DNA of 64,000 nt from TMED23 sp964566055. Its GTDB lineage: Bacteria > Pseudomonadota > Alphaproteobacteria > Rhodospirillales > UBA2165. The notes below the pieces were generated by a model, which ran no database searches, had not been told where the DNA came from, and was given only the letters and a program-made list of their open reading frames with translations. Shown here in pieces: positions 17,401 through 25,314 of this stretch (positions within the stretch are counted from its first letter, which is position 1; every line of letters starts with the position of its first letter). Where the stretch lies: positions 1 through 64,000 of the forward strand of contig CAZMHI010000001.1 of assembly GCA_964566055.1 (NCBI GenBank), in the 5' to 3' direction. The position numbers and the translations under genes are program-made.

Positions 17401-18072
17401 AACGCCGTCTTGTTCTCAATCGGTCAGGCTCTTAGGGCGGCCGGTTCCAAAGTGCTATATTTCGCCGGCTACAAAACTGTTGCGGACCGCTATAAGGTTG
17501 CCGAGATTGAGGCTGCCGCGGATACCATCATCTGGTGCTGTGACGAAGCTCCGGGTTTTGCACCCGACCGGCCCCAGGATAAAACCTATGTCGGCAATAT
17601 CATAGACGCCATGGTCAATTACGCTGAGGGTAATCTCGGTGAAGCCTCAATCCCGATGAAAGATATAGACCGGGCTGTGGTTATCGGCTCTCACGGCATG
17701 ATGGGTGCAGTCGCCGACGCGCTCCGCGGCAAACTCCTTGATCATATCAAAGACCGCTTTCAGGCGATCGCCAGCATCAACTCCCCGATGCAATGCATGA
17801 TGAAGGAAATTTGCGGCCAATGTGTGCAAACTCACGTCAATCAGGAAACGGGTGAGCAGACCTTGGTGTTCTCCTGCAATAATCAGGATCAACCGCTCGA
17901 GCAAGTTAATTTCAGCCTGCTCGGTGCGCGGTTGCGGCAAAATTCGGTGCAGGAAAAACTGACCTCACAATGGATCGACCGCTGCCTGGAGCTGAGCGGC
18001 AAACGCCCGAGCCGGGCTAAACCGTTTGAGGTCGTTGAAATTGATCCTGATGAAGAAGATCAGGCAGCATAG
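14500..18072 (+). CDS. Single-chain Nfn-like flavoprotein (GltD/NfnB-like fused to PyrK/NfnA-like)
   Basis: 1190 residues. Residues 1-240 are an acidic helical region of unknown type. Then come GltD-like Fe-S motifs: C245-x2-C248, C256 and TGCPLG (C284), and C324-x2-C327-x3-C331. VAGMGPSG (389-396) binds FAD, and a second dinucleotide motif IVIGGGLTAID is near 565. From about 843 the chain turns into a ferredoxin-reductase/PyrK module (FKPGQFYRLQNF; NAD site LLAGGGLGNAVLF near 960) ending with a cysteine group (KEICGQC ... FSC, about 1097-1126) suited to a [2Fe-2S] cluster. This order equals the two Nfn transhydrogenase subunits joined. GAGGT at 14488-14492 sits 7 bases before 14500, so this ATG is preferred over the one at 14482. 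NAD(P)H/ferredoxin electron transfer is likely; bifurcation is inference. Confidence 0.75.
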   Translation: MSELNLGFNLKFNELYELSGLEKVDEAFLGYLKSNNAELADKLLAGRTEKPDAKDESQILIDAGPYLENFLAELFGIETELTELNDCHHALKPFFDFKRTFIQRKAFKAVTAEAAAQIDGEEMAEKLGKLLEHPYREPKDEMAFVEKVSEWLEDPEANAEALELATNYAGWALRTPEGREKHAAGHLFKLPGKLDFERLVPAEMDTTSDYAVHKLPDKRLHRREGFKLTDHGKDLKGALSEAHYCIYCHNQGKDSCAKGLKPKSKEGEKVGFNESPFGVALTGCPLGVRISEMNILKAQGSAIGSLAALVVENPMTAGTGHRICNECMKACVYQKQDPVDIPEIETRILKDVLALPYGFEIYSLLTRWNPLNLGRPLPLPRTGYRVLVAGMGPSGYTLAHHLMNDGHTVVGIDGLKMEPLPGDLSGVDAKGERVPFRPIKDAKELEEQLDDRIMAGFGGVAEYGITVRWDKNFLKIIRLLVERRRQFAMYGAVRFGGTLTVDNAFERGFDHIALALGAGRPTIIPIPRGLVRGVRAASDFLMALQLTGAAKTESIANMQLRLPAIVIGGGLTAIDTATEALAYYPVQVEKFLARYENLVQERGEAQVRDAWDEEEGLIADEFIGHAKAIRAERAVAEMEEREPRILELLKKWGGVTVAYRKRLMDSPSYTLNHEEVDKALEEGIYIAECLSPITALVDKFGHVSHLTLNKQRLTRDGTWLTLDNVEKLPAKAVLIAAGTQPNTVLAREDENRFELDGRYFQAYDMEGNEVIPERVKKPEEVHVMAHLEEDGRAVSFFGDLHPSFAGNVVSAMASALQGYPVISQMLASKKPTSSDDDDTFIATLNSELRATVHKVERLTDNIIEVVVRAPQAARQFKPGQFYRLQNFETLAPMVDGTRLAMEGLALTGAWVDREEGLVSMIVLEMGGSSDLCAQLLPGEPIVLMGPTGTPTEIPADETVLLAGGGLGNAVLFSIGQALRAAGSKVLYFAGYKTVADRYKVAEIEAAADTIIWCCDEAPGFAPDRPQDKTYVGNIIDAMVNYAEGNLGEASIPMKDIDRAVVIGSHGMMGAVADALRGKLLDHIKDRFQAIASINSPMQCMMKEICGQCVQTHVNQETGEQTLVFSCNNQDQPLEQVNFSLLGARLRQNSVQEKLTSQWIDRCLELSGKRPSRAKPFEVVEIDPDEEDQAA

Positions 18073-18073
18073 A

Positions 18074-18949
18074 TTATTTTAGATTATCGAGCAGATTTTC
18101 AACGACTTTGCGCTGTTCAGAGGTAAGTGGGGCGGTCGGTGGCACGGGGTCGCCGACTTCGTAGCCTTGGATCTGTAATCCAGCCTTGATACAGGCGGCG
18201 AGATTGAAGCGGGCAAATACTTCGTTCATACGCCAGAGCTTGCGTTGTAGCACCATCGCTTCGTCCCATTCTCCCGCTTGACCCAACTCGTATAGTTTGA
18301 CGCTTTCTTTGGGAATAATGCAGGCAGGGCCGGCCATCCAGCCAACACCGCCGATCAGCATAACGGCCGCCGGAATATGGGCAGAGGCTGAAAATACCTG
18401 AAGGCGGTCGCCACAGCGGTTAACAATCGAGAGCAGCCGCCCGGTATTGGTTGAGGCATCCTTGATATAATTAATTCGCGGATGCTCGGAAAGGCGTTCA
18501 ATAACATCCAAAGATAAATCTGAGCGTTGAAATTGTGGATTGGTATAAAGAACGATAGGGATATCCACCGCATCTGCAATGGCGCAGAAATAATCTTCTA
18601 TGCCTTTGTCCTGCACCGGGAAATAGGCTTCAAGTATAGCCAGAATTCCATCAGCGCCTAAACGTTGGTAGGTCTGCGCTTGCTCTACCGCATCGGCTGT
18701 CGAAGTTGAAACCACCCCGGCAACAACTGGCACGCGTTTTTGAGCTGCTTCGATGGTAGTTTCGACAACCGATATACGTTGTTCTTTGTTGAGATAGGCA
18801 AACTCCCCCGTAGAACCCAATGGTGTCAGACCGTGAACGCCTGCCTTGATAAGATCATCTGAAAGCCGACCAAGAACATCAGTTAAAATACGTCCATCGG
18901 CATCGATTGGCGAAACCAAATATGGAAAAACACCGTGAAAATCGGCCAT
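18074..18949 (-). CDS. DapA-family (dihydrodipicolinate synthase-like) lyase
   Basis: 291 residues, the usual length of the family. GSTGEF (45-50) is the substrate-carboxylate loop, Y135 lies in YTNP and K163 in YIKDAS is the Schiff-base lysine; LIGGVGWMAGPACIIP near 205 is typical. The family includes 4-hydroxy-tetrahydrodipicolinate synthase, N-acetylneuraminate lyase and keto-sugar-acid dehydratases/aldolases. The location away from lysine genes and GST in place of GTT argue for a catabolic member rather than true DapA, but the substrate cannot be named. Convergent with the Nfn-like gene, one base apart. Confidence 0.8.
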   Translation of the reverse strand: MADFHGVFPYLVSPIDADGRILTDVLGRLSDDLIKAGVHGLTPLGSTGEFAYLNKEQRISVVETTIEAAQKRVPVVAGVVSTSTADAVEQAQTYQRLGADGILAILEAYFPVQDKGIEDYFCAIADAVDIPIVLYTNPQFQRSDLSLDVIERLSEHPRINYIKDASTNTGRLLSIVNRCGDRLQVFSASAHIPAAVMLIGGVGWMAGPACIIPKESVKLYELGQAGEWDEAMVLQRKLWRMNEVFARFNLAACIKAGLQIQGYEVGDPVPPTAPLTSEQRKVVENLLDNLK

Positions 18950-18976
18950 TGGAATTTACCCCCGATCTCTATTACT

Positions 18977-19597
18977 TCACCAGATTACTTCGTAGATCGG
19001 TATCTTACTATCAAACCCTTTGAACGATTTAAAGCCTCGCTCGACGAACTGGTATTCTTTTTCTTTACACCGCGCGTAAACAATCCCGGTTGAATAAATC
19101 GAACCGGGATCAGCGATATCTGTTATCCGGGCGGCCAGGTTGACACTGGACCCGTAAAGATCGTTTTCGTCCTTAATCACCGATCCGACATTAATGCCTA
19201 TCCTCACATCGATCGGCATTAAAGGGAACTTTGTATTATGCTCTACGACTTTTTGATGAATGAGAATTGCGGTCTTAACTGAACGACCACATGACTCAAA
19301 TGACGCTAAAATTCCGTCCCCGGTACCTTTGACAAAAACACCGCCGCGCTGAGATACAATCGGTTTCACCAGATTGTCGTGGATGGCGACAATTTCGCGG
19401 CCGTATTCATCACCAAATTTATCAAAAATCGTCGACGAGTTTACTATATCGGTAAATAATAGTGACGTTTTGGTCTCTCGCATAGTTGGTATTTGTGGCT
19501 TTTGAACTTCAATATTGGTAAGTGCCTGCTCAAGGTTCTTATCGGCACCTGGCACTTCTCCCAAATAACTTGAAACCAGATCACTAAAATTCAGCAT
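18977..19597 (-). CDS. Class III adenylate/guanylate cyclase, single domain
   Basis: 206 residues. A short N-terminal segment (1-42) leads into a full cyclase domain: metal-binding D50 in LLFTDIVNSS and D94 in GTGDGILASF, K90 and D146 at the base-selecting positions, and N153/R157 in SSVNLAARI for the transition state. The K/D pair points to ATP as substrate, so cAMP is the likely product. There is no membrane segment or sensor domain. Local base composition is more AT-rich than the neighbours. A cyclic-nucleotide-binding TPR protein at 23350-25269 could be a downstream reader; that is inference. Confidence 0.85.
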   Translation of the reverse strand: MLNFSDLVSSYLGEVPGADKNLEQALTNIEVQKPQIPTMRETKTSLLFTDIVNSSTIFDKFGDEYGREIVAIHDNLVKPIVSQRGGVFVKGTGDGILASFESCGRSVKTAILIHQKVVEHNTKFPLMPIDVRIGINVGSVIKDENDLYGSSVNLAARITDIADPGSIYSTGIVYARCKEKEYQFVERGFKSFKGFDSKIPIYEVIW

Positions 19598-19619
19598 TTA
19601 TAATCCTATAAGTAGAAAT

Positions 19620-19678
19620 GTAGATATCTACTTTAGATGGCAACAATTTGAAATATTTCAATACAAATTGAAATATTT
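19620..19678. promoter_or_regulatory. Divergent AT-rich control region with two palindromes
   Basis: Between the divergent cyclase and sirtuin genes are a 12-base palindrome GTAGATATCTAC (19620-19631) and a 14-base palindrome TTGAAATATTTCAA (19648-19661), whose left part TTGAAATATTT is repeated at 19668-19678. These may be regulator sites; AT-rich palindromes of this size can also occur by chance. Confidence 0.35.
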
Positions 19679-19753
19679 TTTTAGCCGTCCGAAAAACCCC
19701 TAATTTAAGCCAAAAATATCTCCAAACGCGCTTTGCTTAGGTTAAGATCGAAA

Positions 19754-20512
19754 ATGCTCGAAAATAGCACCATTCAACTCTCTGAATTACTTGAACAATC
19801 AGACAACACGGTCGTCTTTACCGGTGCCGGTATGAGCACGGAATCCGGTATTCCAGATTTTCGCTCTCCAGGCACTGGCATCTGGACTCAGAACCAACCG
19901 ATAGATTTTAGTGAATTTCTGGCTTCTGAAGAGGCCCGCAAGGAAACCTGGCGACGCAAAATTCAAATTGACCCTGTAATGTCGGCGGCAAAGCCGAATA
20001 GTGGTCATGTTGCCATCGCTCAATTGGTGCAAGCCGGTAAGGTTAGTTCTATCATCACGCAAAATATCGATGGTTTGCATCAAAAATCCGGTGTTCCAGA
20101 TACGCGGATGATCGAACTGCATGGCAACACGACCTATTGCGTTTGCCTGGATTGCGGCACCCGTCATGAATTGCAGCCTATTATGCAGGCCTTCGCCACA
20201 GATGAGAGCCTGCCGTTCTGCCGGGAATGCAATGGCATAGTAAAAACGGCGACAATCTCTTTTGGCCAGCCGATGCCGGAAGTCGAAATGGTGCGCGCCA
20301 AGGAAGCGTCACTGAAAAGCGATCTATTTATATCCATTGGCTCAAGCCTAGTGGTCTATCCGGCGGCGGGCTTTCCTCTACTCGCCAAACAAAATGGCGC
20401 CAAGCTGGTTATACTCAACCGGGAGCCTACCCAGCTTGATGCCGAGGCCGACCTCGTCATTCATGACGAGATTGGCCCGACTCTCAATAATTTAGATTTT
20501 ACCTCAAATTAG
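19754..20512 (+). CDS. Sir2-family NAD-dependent protein deacylase
   Basis: 252 residues. GAGMSTESGIPDFRS (24-38) and TQNIDGLHQKSG (102-113) form the NAD pocket, H123 in ELHGN is the catalytic base, and Cys pairs CLDC (131-134) and FCREC about 25 residues later make the zinc ribbon. GSSLVVYPAAGFP closes the Rossmann fold. The open frame continues upstream to a TTG at 19733, but the ATG at 19754 begins the normal sirtuin length. The role is removal of acyl groups from lysines with NAD consumption; the acyl type is not determined. Convergent with the GYD gene with a 4-base overlap. Confidence 0.88.
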   Translation: MLENSTIQLSELLEQSDNTVVFTGAGMSTESGIPDFRSPGTGIWTQNQPIDFSEFLASEEARKETWRRKIQIDPVMSAAKPNSGHVAIAQLVQAGKVSSIITQNIDGLHQKSGVPDTRMIELHGNTTYCVCLDCGTRHELQPIMQAFATDESLPFCRECNGIVKTATISFGQPMPEVEMVRAKEASLKSDLFISIGSSLVVYPAAGFPLLAKQNGAKLVILNREPTQLDAEADLVIHDEIGPTLNNLDFTSN

Positions 20513-20799
20513 AAGTCAGCGATGATGCTCATCGCCTCGTCACCACTATAGCCACGCATGGTCGTCGTCCGTAAGTTACCGGTTGAGGCTATGCCAAGAG
20601 CCAATTTTGCGGCTGCCTCGCCATCTGGTAAATCAACAATAAGCAGTCGATCGTAAGCGCCCATTGTCAAATAACTGCCGACAATAGAGCCACCTAAATC
20701 TGCCACTCTTTTTTCAGATTCTGCCCGCCGGTTTGGCGCGTCTTTAATACCTTTAATACCTTGATCAGTTAGGCTCATGAGATACACGAATGTAGGCAT
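20509..20799 (-). CDS. GYD-domain protein
   Basis: 96 residues, starting MPTFVYLMSLTDQGIKGIKDAPNR and containing MGAYDRLLIVDLPDGEAAAKLALGIASTGNLRTTTMRGYSGDEAM, which defines the GYD family of small ferredoxin-fold proteins. The ATG at 20799 is preceded by AGGGAGGAAACT; an ATG 19 codons upstream lacks such a site. The function of the family is unknown. It lies between the sirtuin and the aldehyde oxidoreductase. Confidence 0.85.
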   Translation of the reverse strand: MPTFVYLMSLTDQGIKGIKDAPNRRAESEKRVADLGGSIVGSYLTMGAYDRLLIVDLPDGEAAAKLALGIASTGNLRTTTMRGYSGDEAMSIIADF

Positions 20800-20984
20800 A
20801 GTTTCCTCCCTAAACTGGTTGAGTATTGAATTTAAGACTGCTCCTATTTCCATCAAAACATAACGGAATATGCAGCTTAAACGATAATGGAACCTTTTTG
20901 GATATTTTCTGGCACGGACGCAAAAAAGCGCCGAACCCTCACATTGGATCCGGCACCTTTGTAAACTCTATGAAAACAGGTGAC

Positions 20985-22697
20985 TTACTTATCGATCAAT
21001 TCGCGGAAAGCCGAGTTGACTTCTGCCGTATGGTGGCGGGACGCCACTTCTCTATTTGGCAAAATCTCATCATAGAAAAATTGCGGCAACTCATCGTCAT
21101 CATCAGTAAAGCCCGCATCTTTGTTAAATTGCCACTCCATGGCGAGGGTTTCCCGGCCTAAATCTTTCATGAAATCCGCGGGTAATTCCGTGCCATGCGC
21201 ATCGTTTAAGGCGCCGGCAATGAACTCCTGGTTCACATTGGTAACCGAACGGCCAAACAGGCAAAGCCCGAGCGAATCGGCAGCGGCGCAATCTTCCTGA
21301 ATATCCAGGCTGGCTGCAACCAGCTCTTCGGTCGTTTTGTCTTTGCATTGGAAGGTTGGAATGTTACCCGCCGTGTGGTCGGCGCCTTGGGCCGTAACCA
21401 TCATGGAAATACCGGTAACTTCAATCTCACGCGGATCATAGGCGCTAATGCCTTGTTTTTTAATCGCCGGAATGCGAGCCACCTTGAAGTGCTCGCCTAC
21501 TCGGCTGGTACCCTGGGCATATATTTTGCCCTTCTCATTACCGTCTCGGATGTCTTCCAGCACATTAGCCATGAATTCATGATCACCAAAAGCACCTTCG
21601 CCAGCTTCCATCAGCACACCAATGGTCGCCCCCAACTCAATCGTATCAATACCCAAATCATTAGCGACGTCATTAAGACGCGCCACATGATCAGGATCAT
21701 CCAAACCACAATTACTGCCGACCAGCCCAAGCGTTTCATACTCCAGCGGTGAACAAATTTCTTCACCATTTTCATCGGCGTATATATTACTGCACTGGAT
21801 CATGCAGCCTGGCATACAGGCGTGGGTCGTCTCGCCACCGCGCTCAAGATTTAATTCACGAATATACTGACCGCCTAATTTATGCGGACCTTCATCAGGC
21901 TCTACAATCGTACCAGCGCTGAAATTTCGTGTCGGCAAGCCACCTACTTTATTCGTGAAGTCACAGACCATAGCGGTGCCGAGTTTTCGAAAAGCATCGA
22001 TCGCCGGATCTTCATCGAGCATTTGACCATATTGTTTGACCGAACCCATATATTTTTTGCGGTCGTGAAAAGTCGGCATCTTATTTTTATCAACTACAAT
22101 AGCTTTGACTTTTTTCGAGCCCATGACGGCGCCGACGCCACCACGAGCAGCAATACGGACGGGGCGGCCTTCCGGATCAGTAAAAGAAATACCCGACATC
22201 AAGCCGCCATATTCGCCAACCGGGCTACAGATACCGAGGCTGACTTTGTCACCATATTTTTCGAACAGCATTTTAGCCGCTTCGAAATTACCTTTGCCGA
22301 CATAGGGACCAGCATCTTCAAACGTGATATCGCCTTCTTTGGGAATCCGGATGACCACCCACTCGTCTGACTGGCCATTTAGGGTAAAACCTGCAATTTC
22401 CAGCTGACCCAAAGCAAAGGCAAAAGTGCCGCCGGAATTTGCTTCCTTTATACCGCCAGTGAGCGGGCTTTTGCAGCCGACGCTGATGCGATTGGCGTTG
22501 GAAAAATTCGATCCGGCAAATGGTCCGGCGGAGAATATCAACGGATTATCGGGACCCAGGGGATCGGCTTTCGCCACACCTTGTTCGAGCAAGGTTTTGG
22601 CGATGTAGTGGCGGCCAACCCGGATTGTATCTAAGCCCTCAAGCTCTTCCGTTTCAATCGATTGGTCATTCAAGTTAATTTGCAGGTATTTGCGCAT
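20985..22697 (-). CDS. Aldehyde:ferredoxin oxidoreductase family protein
   Basis: 570 residues, near the family norm. The first half is the AOR_N fold (FSAGPFAGSNFSNANRISVGCKSPLTGGIKEANSGG, about 55-90). The Fe-S cysteines are C294, C298, C302 and C479; the first gap is three residues (CMPGC) instead of the two in archaeal enzymes, a variant also seen in some bacterial members. E319 or E321 and H441 (GADHTAGN) match catalytic positions. The cofactor should be tungsten or molybdenum bis-pterin. The enzyme would interconvert an aldehyde and an acid with ferredoxin. AGGA lies 10 bases before the ATG. No ferredoxin gene is adjacent. Unusual for an organism with an aa3-type oxidase, but not unique. 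Confidence 0.88.
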   Translation of the reverse strand: MRKYLQINLNDQSIETEELEGLDTIRVGRHYIAKTLLEQGVAKADPLGPDNPLIFSAGPFAGSNFSNANRISVGCKSPLTGGIKEANSGGTFAFALGQLEIAGFTLNGQSDEWVVIRIPKEGDITFEDAGPYVGKGNFEAAKMLFEKYGDKVSLGICSPVGEYGGLMSGISFTDPEGRPVRIAARGGVGAVMGSKKVKAIVVDKNKMPTFHDRKKYMGSVKQYGQMLDEDPAIDAFRKLGTAMVCDFTNKVGGLPTRNFSAGTIVEPDEGPHKLGGQYIRELNLERGGETTHACMPGCMIQCSNIYADENGEEICSPLEYETLGLVGSNCGLDDPDHVARLNDVANDLGIDTIELGATIGVLMEAGEGAFGDHEFMANVLEDIRDGNEKGKIYAQGTSRVGEHFKVARIPAIKKQGISAYDPREIEVTGISMMVTAQGADHTAGNIPTFQCKDKTTEELVAASLDIQEDCAAADSLGLCLFGRSVTNVNQEFIAGALNDAHGTELPADFMKDLGRETLAMEWQFNKDAGFTDDDDELPQFFYDEILPNREVASRHHTAEVNSAFRELIDK

Positions 22698-22858
22698 GTC
22701 GGTTCATCCTAAGATCAAATAAATTATAGCAAAGCCCCGCCCTAATCATCGGCGGCCCTTAATTTGCAGGTTTTGTTTGATTTATATGGTCCCCTAACAA
22801 TGCCGCTGAATCAAGCCTGATTTTAGGGATACCGCGATAAAAAAAGCGGACGATCTAG

Positions 22859-23263
22859 CTATTGAATAGTGCCAGGTGGCTCTAGTTCGTCAGAAACCGG
22901 TGGAGGTGGAGAAGCGCTGGCCTGATGATGCATGATACGCCATTCACCATCTTCACGGATAAAGACATTTGTCGCCACCATGGTCCATTCGGCGAAAACT
23001 TCGTAACAAATTACCACGGCGGTATCTTCAAAAATACTGGCCGTCGAGCCTTTAACCTCAAATTCCGGGCCGTCGTGATTAGCCAGAATACCGTCCCAAC
23101 TTTCGATCACGACGTCTCTACCGGCTAAATGATTCCAGCCCGGATGGACACAGCTCACGGTCGGTCCCAAGGCCCACAAGGCATCCATAGCTTGAATATC
23201 ATGGGTTTGAAACGCTACGTAAAACGCATCATTGGCAAATAAAACGGCGGCATGGTCAGACAT
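22859..23263 (-). CDS. SnoaL-like / nuclear transport factor 2-like protein
   Basis: 134 residues of the NTF2 cone fold: FANDAFYVAFQTHDIQAMDALWALGPTVSCVHPGWNHLAGRDVVIESWDGIL (about 9-60) and AVVICYEVFAEWTMVATNVFIREDGEWRIMHHQASASP (about 82-122) are the family signatures. Such small domains may be isomerases, hydratases or simple binding proteins. The substrate is unknown. Located upstream of the aldehyde oxidoreductase on the same strand, with 160 bases between them. Confidence 0.8.
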   Translation of the reverse strand: MSDHAAVLFANDAFYVAFQTHDIQAMDALWALGPTVSCVHPGWNHLAGRDVVIESWDGILANHDGPEFEVKGSTASIFEDTAVVICYEVFAEWTMVATNVFIREDGEWRIMHHQASASPPPPVSDELEPPGTIQ

Positions 23264-23349
23264 GACTAACTATCTACTCTTGGCTCCACAGTCCTTTAAT
23301 CGAATTTATCCAAGAATAAATGGCGGGGCAATGCCCATTAACAAGAGGC

Positions 23350-25269
23350 TTATTGAACAACGTGATTTTCAATCTCATCGCGGAATATTTTATCCCGGCG
23401 CCGTTTAACCAGCTCTTCCTGGGATTCTACTGATTCTTCTTCCCAATAGACTTTAGCGACCCGGCGGGCCAATCGCGCACGCAGTAAGTTTTCAGCTTTG
23501 GTCATGTTGCGCTCGGTTACCCGGCTTAACCGGGCTGCACCATATGCCTGATAAATCTCAAGCGCTTTACCAAACGCCTCGGCGGCACCTTCTAAGTGTT
23601 CCGAATCTTCGGTTATTCGACCGAGCAAGAAAAGCGCCGAGCCAACATTGTTTTGGGTCGCCGCCCACAACATCGGCGTTTCCAGCCGGTTTCGAACTTG
23701 CAGTGCTTCCTGGCAGGCCATTACCGCGCGTTCGAGTATTTCCGTATTACGGGCCAGATCACCCCAAACTTGCAGGGCTTGGCCAAGATTATTTTTAACT
23801 TCACTCCATTTGAGCGGCGCATCCGCTTTGGTAAACACCTGGAGAGCAGATTGATAGGCGGCTATAGCGTCTTTCAACAAAACCGTTTCGCCGTTAAGCG
23901 CATCCAGACGATAGAGCGCGCTGCCGATCCGGCTCTGAATGGTTGCCCATTCCCGGGGAAATTCACCATAGGTAAAAATTTCGAGAATCGCTTTATATTC
24001 AATTGTCGCATTTTCGAGAATTTCGGCATCACTGCCACGCTCACCTAAATTTTGCCGGATCCGGCAGAGATGAAATTGGGCATTGGCCCAACCTAGTGGG
24101 TCTTCTTCCCGGGAGATCGTGTCCAAGGCTGATTGATAAGCCTCTGCCGCTTTTCTGAGCCAATTAGGATCACCCATATAATAGCCAATCAGTGCCGTCA
24201 CATTGCCATAACACACCTGGATAGTGGTTTGATCGCTTAGCATCAATTCGTGCGGCGGCTGTTGCTCGGCTTGTTGGGCGGCTTCCAGGGCAGGCAGCAA
24301 AAGCGGCTTGGTCAAATGGCGTTGCGCTTCACTGCGCGGCACGATGGCCGAGATTACAACGGCGTAAAACAGTTTGCCAAAATCTGGGTCGAAATTAGTT
24401 GGCAGGGCCAGCCGGTCAGATACTAGAAAACCACCAGGGTGATCTGCCTCGCCGCCCAAGGAAATAAAGCGTAAATGAATAACTGTACCGACTTCATTAA
24501 CATCACCCCAAATCAAGAGATCGGCCTTGCCTTTGGCCAGCCAGCGGCGCCCGGTTGTTACGGCTGACTGAAAAAAGGCCCCTGTTAATTCACCGGTGTT
24601 TTCAACCGGCAGCGGCTCGTCATAGGCTTTAACTTGTAATTCCGGCTGGTTGGCAAGCGCTTGCACCAATAAATTAGTTTGGCTGCCATCTTCGTCACCG
24701 GCCAGACGTGCTACCCTGATATTCAATAGCCGCCGCTTATTTACCGGTTTTTTAAACAGGCTTAGAATGGCATCCCATAGCGACATCTGCCCCGGCCCTC
24801 CGGCTGGGCTTCCCGCAGTTGAAAGAGTGGCGAGCTTGGCGGCTGGAACGGCAGTTACATTGGTGGCTTTTGGTTGGATCGCCATCTCGTTGGAATTGCG
24901 TAATCGCTCGGCCAAATTTCCAATGACGGTAAGTGCCACATCTGGTTGCTCCTTAAGCGAGGCCAGGAAACCTTCTCGTTCGATAATATCCAGAGTGACC
25001 GGACCGACCGCACGCGCCGTTGCGGAGCGGGCGGATTTGTCGACAATCCCCATCTCACCGATAATTTCGCCGGCTGATAACATCGCCAGACGGATTGGGC
25101 CATTGGGCCCGTTTTTGAGCAGTTCAACCTGACCGGAGAGAATGACAAAGGCCGATGAGCTCGGATCACCTTCCCGGAAGATGATCTCGCTATCTGAATA
25201 CTTTTGCTCCGTGCCTTGCATGATTAGCGGCTCACTTGTGCCTAAATTAGCGTCATCAAGCCAAAACAA
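23350..25269 (-). CDS. Cyclic-nucleotide-binding domain protein with TPR repeats
   Basis: 639 residues. Residues about 17-125 are a cNMP-binding (Crp-like) domain: FREGDPSSSAFVILSGQVELL, AMLSAGEIIGEMGIVDKSARSATARA. There is no HTH. A mid region (about 170-300) has the pattern of a signalling alpha/beta domain (LADLLIWGDVNEVG). Residues about 370-600 are TPR helices of the type found in proteins with repeated W/A-T-x-x-N-x-G units (WATIQSRIGSALYRL, WSEVKNNLGQALQVWGD, WAATQNNVGSALFLLG). The protein is probably a cytosolic scaffold controlled by cAMP or cGMP. The cyclase at 18977-19597 is a candidate source; this is inference. Confidence 0.8.
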   Translation of the reverse strand: MFWLDDANLGTSEPLIMQGTEQKYSDSEIIFREGDPSSSAFVILSGQVELLKNGPNGPIRLAMLSAGEIIGEMGIVDKSARSATARAVGPVTLDIIEREGFLASLKEQPDVALTVIGNLAERLRNSNEMAIQPKATNVTAVPAAKLATLSTAGSPAGGPGQMSLWDAILSLFKKPVNKRRLLNIRVARLAGDEDGSQTNLLVQALANQPELQVKAYDEPLPVENTGELTGAFFQSAVTTGRRWLAKGKADLLIWGDVNEVGTVIHLRFISLGGEADHPGGFLVSDRLALPTNFDPDFGKLFYAVVISAIVPRSEAQRHLTKPLLLPALEAAQQAEQQPPHELMLSDQTTIQVCYGNVTALIGYYMGDPNWLRKAAEAYQSALDTISREEDPLGWANAQFHLCRIRQNLGERGSDAEILENATIEYKAILEIFTYGEFPREWATIQSRIGSALYRLDALNGETVLLKDAIAAYQSALQVFTKADAPLKWSEVKNNLGQALQVWGDLARNTEILERAVMACQEALQVRNRLETPMLWAATQNNVGSALFLLGRITEDSEHLEGAAEAFGKALEIYQAYGAARLSRVTERNMTKAENLLRARLARRVAKVYWEEESVESQEELVKRRRDKIFRDEIENHVVQ

Positions 25270-25314
25270 TGCAATATTGTTGCCAATTTGGCATTTTTGC
25301 CGTTAAATCATATT

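Noticed and set aside
20826..21161. Open frame of 111 codons between the GYD and aldehyde oxidoreductase genes
   Set aside because: More than half overlaps the oxidoreductase gene antisense, and it has no ribosome site or known pattern.
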